Positions 13,948-17,067 of a stretch of DNA of 17,067 nt are shown here, one piece after another; within the stretch, counting starts at the first letter, position 1, and every line of letters begins with the position of its first letter. The notes under the pieces were generated by a model, which saw nothing but the letters and a program-made list of their open reading frames with translations, ran no database searches and was not told the origin of the DNA. The stretch spans positions 56,227 to 73,293 of the forward strand of contig DENJ01000100.1 of assembly GCA_002359635.1 (NCBI GenBank), written 5' to 3'. Source of the DNA: Burkholderiales bacterium UBA2647. Its GTDB lineage: Bacteria; Pseudomonadota; Gammaproteobacteria; Burkholderiales; Burkholderiaceae_E. The position numbers and the translations under genes were made by a program.

Positions 13948-14098
13948 CGACGATCATCCTCGACAGGCGCGCAGGTATGCGCGATGAACGCGCATCAGCA
14001 AAAAGGCCAGCAAAACGCGCAATCCGTCACGGGCGCTTCACGCAGCCATCGGCTCGCTTGGATCAACACGGTTTCGCGAATCCCGCTAGGATAGCGAA
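13948..14098. other. Divergent intergenic region between mutM and the TPR gene
   Basis: This 151-base spacer must hold the promoters for mutM-mutY (leftward) and the TPR-lolB-ispE run (rightward). I find no strong sigma-70 pair for either direction. It contains a perfect hairpin at 13977-13995. A plus-strand reading frame of 36 codons runs from 13984 to 14094, and a short minus-strand frame lies at 13954-13995. AGGA at 14088-14091 is the likely ribosome binding site of the TPR gene. Confidence 0.6.
13977..13995. repeat. Perfect 7-bp inverted repeat with 5-base loop
   Basis: ATGCGCG and CGCGCAT flank the loop ATGAA. The repeat sits in the divergent spacer, nearer mutM. It could be an operator half-site pair or an mRNA hairpin in the mutM leader. 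No T-run follows on either strand, so it is not a terminator. Confidence 0.45.
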
Positions 14099-15481
14099 AT
14101 GAGCACGAAGCGAATGTCAACCATCCACCTCAAAGCAAAACTTGGACTTGCTGCGTTCTTGATCAGCCTCTTCACGGCGGTTGCACCGCATCGCGCAAGT
14201 GCAGCTGAGGAGGCAGGCGGTCCCGGCGATGCGCTTGAAGCCGCAGCACTTGCAGCAGCCGATCAATCAGAGGCCAAACCCGGGGTCGAGCTTAGCCCTG
14301 CTGTGGTGTTTCAGGTGCTTGCTGCTGAAATCGCCGCCCAGCGCGGCCAGCTTGGGACAGCGGCACAAACCCTTATTGAACTGGCCAAAACCACGGGCGA
14401 TTCAAGGCTGGCACGGCGGGCAACCGAGCTTGCGCTTCGCGAAAGCGTGTTTGCGCGTGCGCTGGCAGCTGCCGAGCTTTGGCGCGACCTTGCCCCTGGC
14501 TCATTGCAAGCAAGACTGGTGCTCGAAAATCTTTACCTGGCGGCATCGCGGTTTGACCAAGCGGGTGAATTGATCGGCAAACGCCTGGCGGCAGCGAAAA
14601 CAGCCCAGGAGCGCGCTGCAATCTGGATCAATTTGCGCCCCTTGCTTTTGCGCAGCGGTCGTCCCCAGGCTGTGATCAGCCTGGTGGAATCTCTTCAACA
14701 AAACGGTCGGGACTCAATCGGTGAGGCGCAGGCAAGTCTTGCTTTACTGCAGGTTCAAAGCGGTGAGAAGCAAGGTGCGCAGAGCATTGCCAGCTTGCTC
14801 ACGCAAAAGCTCAATGCAAACACGCGGCTTGAACTTGCCCAGGCTGCCATGCAGTTAAAGCGGCATGATTTAGCGCAGGCACCGCTTGAAGAGCTTGCTC
14901 AACAAAGCAAAGAACCAGCCCTGCAATCACAGGCTTTATTGCTGCTTGCACAGTTAATGCGCGAAAGTGACCGGGCGGAAGAAGGGTTTCGACTCCTCGA
15001 TCAGGGTCTTCGACAAGACCCGCAGCGTATTGAATTGTTATACGACCACGCGATGGCAGCAGAAAGGCTAAACAAGCTCGATGTTGCCGAGCAAAGCCTA
15101 CGTCGCCTCATCGCTGTGCGCCCGCGCCATGCCCATGCCTACAACGCATTAGGCTATTCACTTGCTGATCGAAATATACGCCTTGAGGAAGCACAGGCTT
15201 TTATAGAACGCGCGCTCGAACTTGCCCCCGACGACCCGCATATTATCGACAGCATGGGCTGGGTTCTTTACCGACGCGGTGATCTGGCCGGTGCGCTCAA
15301 ATACCTTCAAAAGGCCTATCGATTGCAAGCAGACCCCGAAATTGCGATTCACCTGGGTGAAGTGCTATGGAAATTGGATCGAAAAGACGAGGCGCTCAGC
15401 TTGTGGCGACAAGCTAAGAAAACGGAGCCTACAAACCCGCTTTTGCGCGAAACCCTAAGCCGCCTCGCGGTCTCGCTTTAA
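14099..15481 (+). CDS. Secreted tetratricopeptide-repeat protein
   Basis: This 460-residue protein has a likely Sec signal peptide: a basic start, a hydrophobic core at about 14-30 and cleavage after HRASA (A35). The mature part is helical and rich in alanine, leucine and glutamine, and carries TPR units throughout. The clearest run from about 340 to 455 includes AYNALGYSLADRNIRLEEA, DDPHIIDSMGWVLYRRGDL and PEIAIHLGEVLWKLDRKDEA. Proteins with this ending are regularly found between mutM and lolB in betaproteobacteria, but have no assigned function. By context it may help envelope assembly; this is inference. AGGA at 14088-14091 lies 7 bases before the ATG. An alternative ATG at 14114 would shorten the signal peptide by five residues. 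Confidence 0.88.
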   Translation: MSTKRMSTIHLKAKLGLAAFLISLFTAVAPHRASAAEEAGGPGDALEAAALAAADQSEAKPGVELSPAVVFQVLAAEIAAQRGQLGTAAQTLIELAKTTGDSRLARRATELALRESVFARALAAAELWRDLAPGSLQARLVLENLYLAASRFDQAGELIGKRLAAAKTAQERAAIWINLRPLLLRSGRPQAVISLVESLQQNGRDSIGEAQASLALLQVQSGEKQGAQSIASLLTQKLNANTRLELAQAAMQLKRHDLAQAPLEELAQQSKEPALQSQALLLLAQLMRESDRAEEGFRLLDQGLRQDPQRIELLYDHAMAAERLNKLDVAEQSLRRLIAVRPRHAHAYNALGYSLADRNIRLEEAQAFIERALELAPDDPHIIDSMGWVLYRRGDLAGALKYLQKAYRLQADPEIAIHLGEVLWKLDRKDEALSLWRQAKKTEPTNPLLRETLSRLAVSL

Positions 15482-15499
15482 AGCGGGCCGGTTACCAGC

Positions 15500-16096
15500 A
15501 TGTGGTTCATGCAGGGCTTGAGAGCCGCCCAAAGCCTACAAGGCTTGACCCACCGGCCCATGTTTTTTTGGCCGCTGCTTGTGGTGTTTTATGTCCTGTG
15601 CTGCAGCTTCTTTACCCTGTCGATGGCTCAGCCCGCGGCCGATATCGCAAAGTCTGCAAACCTTCCGGACCGCTTTGAGGCCAGTGGCCGCTTCGGTCTT
15701 CGCGTGGAGCAGACCGAACGAAGCTTGCATTTGCAAGGGCTTTTTGAGGTCAAAACCGATCAACAGTCGGCAAAAGTCGAGCTCTTTGACCCTGCCGGTC
15801 AAAGACTCTTGCTCTGGCGGCAGGACCTTGGCGGCGAAGCGCTTATTGAAACAGCACGGGACGGGCCCAGCAGCACCGCACTGGTCCAGCAATGGCTGTA
15901 TCGGCAGGGCATCAGGATCGAAATCGAACAACTAGACGCCTGGCGCTGGCGGCGCTGGCTCGAATTAGAGCAAGGCCGTTTCAGACAGGGTAGCTTTGTG
16001 ATTGAACGCAGCCCGAAAAAGCTCGTGATTGAGCAAGCACAGGGCAGCAAACTGCGTCTGATCATCGTGCCCTCGGAAAAACTCAAATCCGAATAA
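15500..16096 (+). CDS. lolB: LolB-like outer-membrane lipoprotein receptor, divergent, no clear lipobox
   Basis: LolB takes lipoproteins from LolA and inserts them into the outer membrane. The 198-residue product lies between the TPR gene and ispE, the usual lolB position. It shows LolB-like segments: FEASGRFGLRVEQ (59-71), VELFDPAGQRLLLWR (93-107), LDAWRWRRWLE (145-155) and a C-terminal PKKLVIEQ...LRLIIV strand pair. The usual GxFxW tryptophan is absent. The hydrophobic core is at about 21-42. Cysteines C34 and C35 are preceded by YVL and VLC, which do not fit the lipobox rule of a small residue before Cys. SMA (41-43) followed by Gln could be a signal peptidase I site instead. Starts at M4 or M21 are possible, and no good Shine-Dalgarno chooses among them. 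Confidence 0.7.
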   Translation: MWFMQGLRAAQSLQGLTHRPMFFWPLLVVFYVLCCSFFTLSMAQPAADIAKSANLPDRFEASGRFGLRVEQTERSLHLQGLFEVKTDQQSAKVELFDPAGQRLLLWRQDLGGEALIETARDGPSSTALVQQWLYRQGIRIEIEQLDAWRWRRWLELEQGRFRQGSFVIERSPKKLVIEQAQGSKLRLIIVPSEKLKSE

Positions 16097-16098
16097 TC

Positions 16099-17001
16099 AT
16101 GCGAGTGCAAAGAGCGGGGCCCGTTGCTCGCGAGGCTGCGCCAGCCAAGCTGAATTTGCATTTGCATGTGCTGGGACGACGTGATGATGGTTATCACGAA
16201 CTCGATACCAGTTTTGCCTTGATCGATTGGTGTGATGAGGTTGAACTCAGCCTGCGCAATGACGGCGAAATTCATCGGCTTGAGGATCAGGTGGGCATCG
16301 ATGCCGGTCAAGATCTGGCGGTTCGAGCCGCGACATGTATGAAACTAGCCTGTGAGGAAGCGGGCATACCCTGTCCTGGGGTGAATATTCGGGTGCGCAA
16401 ACATATTCCACAGGGCGCAGGCCTTGGCGGCGGCAGCAGCGACGCAGCCACTGTGATTCGCCTACTCAATCAGCTTTGGGGCTTGCACATGAACGAGGCG
16501 CTTTTGAGTCGCTTGGGGCTATCGCTTGGCGCGGATGTCCCGGTCTTTATCCGTCGCCGCCACGCCCTGGGCGGGGGCGTCGGCGAGCGGCTCAGCACCC
16601 TTGACTTAGCAACAGCCTATTTCGTGGTTGTGATGCCCCCGATTGCTGTGTCGACTGCTACGGTTTTCGCCGACCCGAAATTGACACGTGCTTCGAAAGC
16701 ACTCAAAATCTCGGATTGTCCGGTTTGGTCTGACTTCATGCAGGGTCATAACGATCTGCAAGCGGTCGTGACGCAGCGGTTTCACTTGGTTGAAGTCGCC
16801 CTCGATCGTTTGCGGTATGAAGCGCGTTTACTTGGTATCGCGCCCCATTGGCCGCGGATGTCGGGTTCCGGAGCCGCTGTTTTCTGTATGGTTCGTGACG
16901 CCGCCGAAGGCGTGAAGCTCGAAGCCTCGGTGAGAGCGAGCCTGTCAGTTGAGGGTTGGAAGGTCAAGCTTGTGTCAACAAGCCTGCCCACTTTGGATTG
17001 A
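16099..17001 (+). CDS. ispE: IspE, 4-diphosphocytidyl-2-C-methyl-D-erythritol kinase
   Basis: IspE phosphorylates CDP-methylerythritol at the 2-OH in the MEP pathway to isoprenoid precursors. It is a 300-residue GHMP kinase with all three family motifs. APAKLNL near 14-20 contains K17. The ATP-binding glycine-rich loop GLGGGSSDAA is at 108-117, and the C-terminal motif MSGSGAAVFC lies near 254-263. D146 in LGADVPVF is the expected catalytic aspartate. The length is close to the usual 285-300. It starts 2 bases after the lolB stop and is probably co-transcribed. In related genomes a tRNA-Gln gene and prs follow, and the bases after the stop are compatible with that. Confidence 0.96.
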   Translation: MRVQRAGPVAREAAPAKLNLHLHVLGRRDDGYHELDTSFALIDWCDEVELSLRNDGEIHRLEDQVGIDAGQDLAVRAATCMKLACEEAGIPCPGVNIRVRKHIPQGAGLGGGSSDAATVIRLLNQLWGLHMNEALLSRLGLSLGADVPVFIRRRHALGGGVGERLSTLDLATAYFVVVMPPIAVSTATVFADPKLTRASKALKISDCPVWSDFMQGHNDLQAVVTQRFHLVEVALDRLRYEARLLGIAPHWPRMSGSGAAVFCMVRDAAEGVKLEASVRASLSVEGWKVKLVSTSLPTLD

Positions 17002-17067
17002 GTACGACGGCCTTGGTTGTGGGCTCATGCTGTAGGGTAGAAGAGGTTTTGGTTGTACCGGTGGGGA
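17002..17067 (+). other. ispE downstream region, possible leader of a tRNA-Gln gene
   Basis: The 66 bases after ispE show no open frame. The last six bases, TGGGGA (17062-17067), equal the first six of betaproteobacterial tRNA-Gln, whose U-A first pair is unusual among tRNAs. TTGGTT at 17013 with TAGAAG at 17038 is a poor promoter-like pair with a 19-base spacer. The evidence is thin because the window ends here. Confidence 0.35.

Overview
The window reads as a compact housekeeping segment of a betaproteobacterial chromosome, most likely Burkholderiales or a relative. The gene order rpoN-hpf-ptsN-hprK-rapZ, with an HPr kinase between ptsN and rapZ, and the order mutY-mutM / TPR protein-lolB-ispE, are both characteristic of that class. 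G+C looks moderate (roughly 55-60 percent by eye). Genes are packed very tightly: most neighbours overlap by 1 or 4 bases or lie within 20 bases of each other. No stretch longer than 300 bases lacks a gene. I see no IS element, CRISPR array, phage gene or rRNA.

Positions 1-3710 (minus strand): a CPA2/Kef-type cation:proton antiporter is followed by mlaF, mlaE and the first codons of mlaD. They are joined by ATGA overlaps and probably form one operon for ion homeostasis and retrograde phospholipid transport.

Positions 3742-11741 (plus strand): kdsD (KDO precursor synthesis), lptC, lptA and lptB (LPS export), rpoN (sigma-54), hpf (ribosome hibernation), ptsN (EIIA-Ntr), hprK (HPr kinase/phosphorylase), rapZ (RNase adapter-like P-loop protein) and a stand-alone Lon N-terminal-domain protein. 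The run couples LPS assembly with nitrogen/PTS-type regulation. kdsC, usually found between kdsD and lptC, is absent here.

Positions 11738-13947 (minus strand): mutM and mutY, the two DNA glycosylases of 8-oxoguanine repair, overlap by one base. mutY meets the Lon-domain gene tail to tail with overlapping stop codons, and a long imperfect hairpin sits on that junction.

Positions 14099-17001 (plus strand): a secreted TPR protein, a divergent lolB-like gene and ispE. The last six bases match the 5' end of a tRNA-Gln, which commonly follows ispE in this group, but this is too short to prove.

Overall the window combines envelope biogenesis (Mla, Kds, Lpt, Lol), global regulation and DNA repair. 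I found no clearly new multi-gene system. The points most worth a second look are the missing kdsC, the LolB-like protein without a lipobox, the Kef-Mla operon fusion, enlarged linkers in RpoN, MutY and MutM, paired T8 tracts at the hprK-rapZ border, and hairpins in the convergent and divergent junctions.
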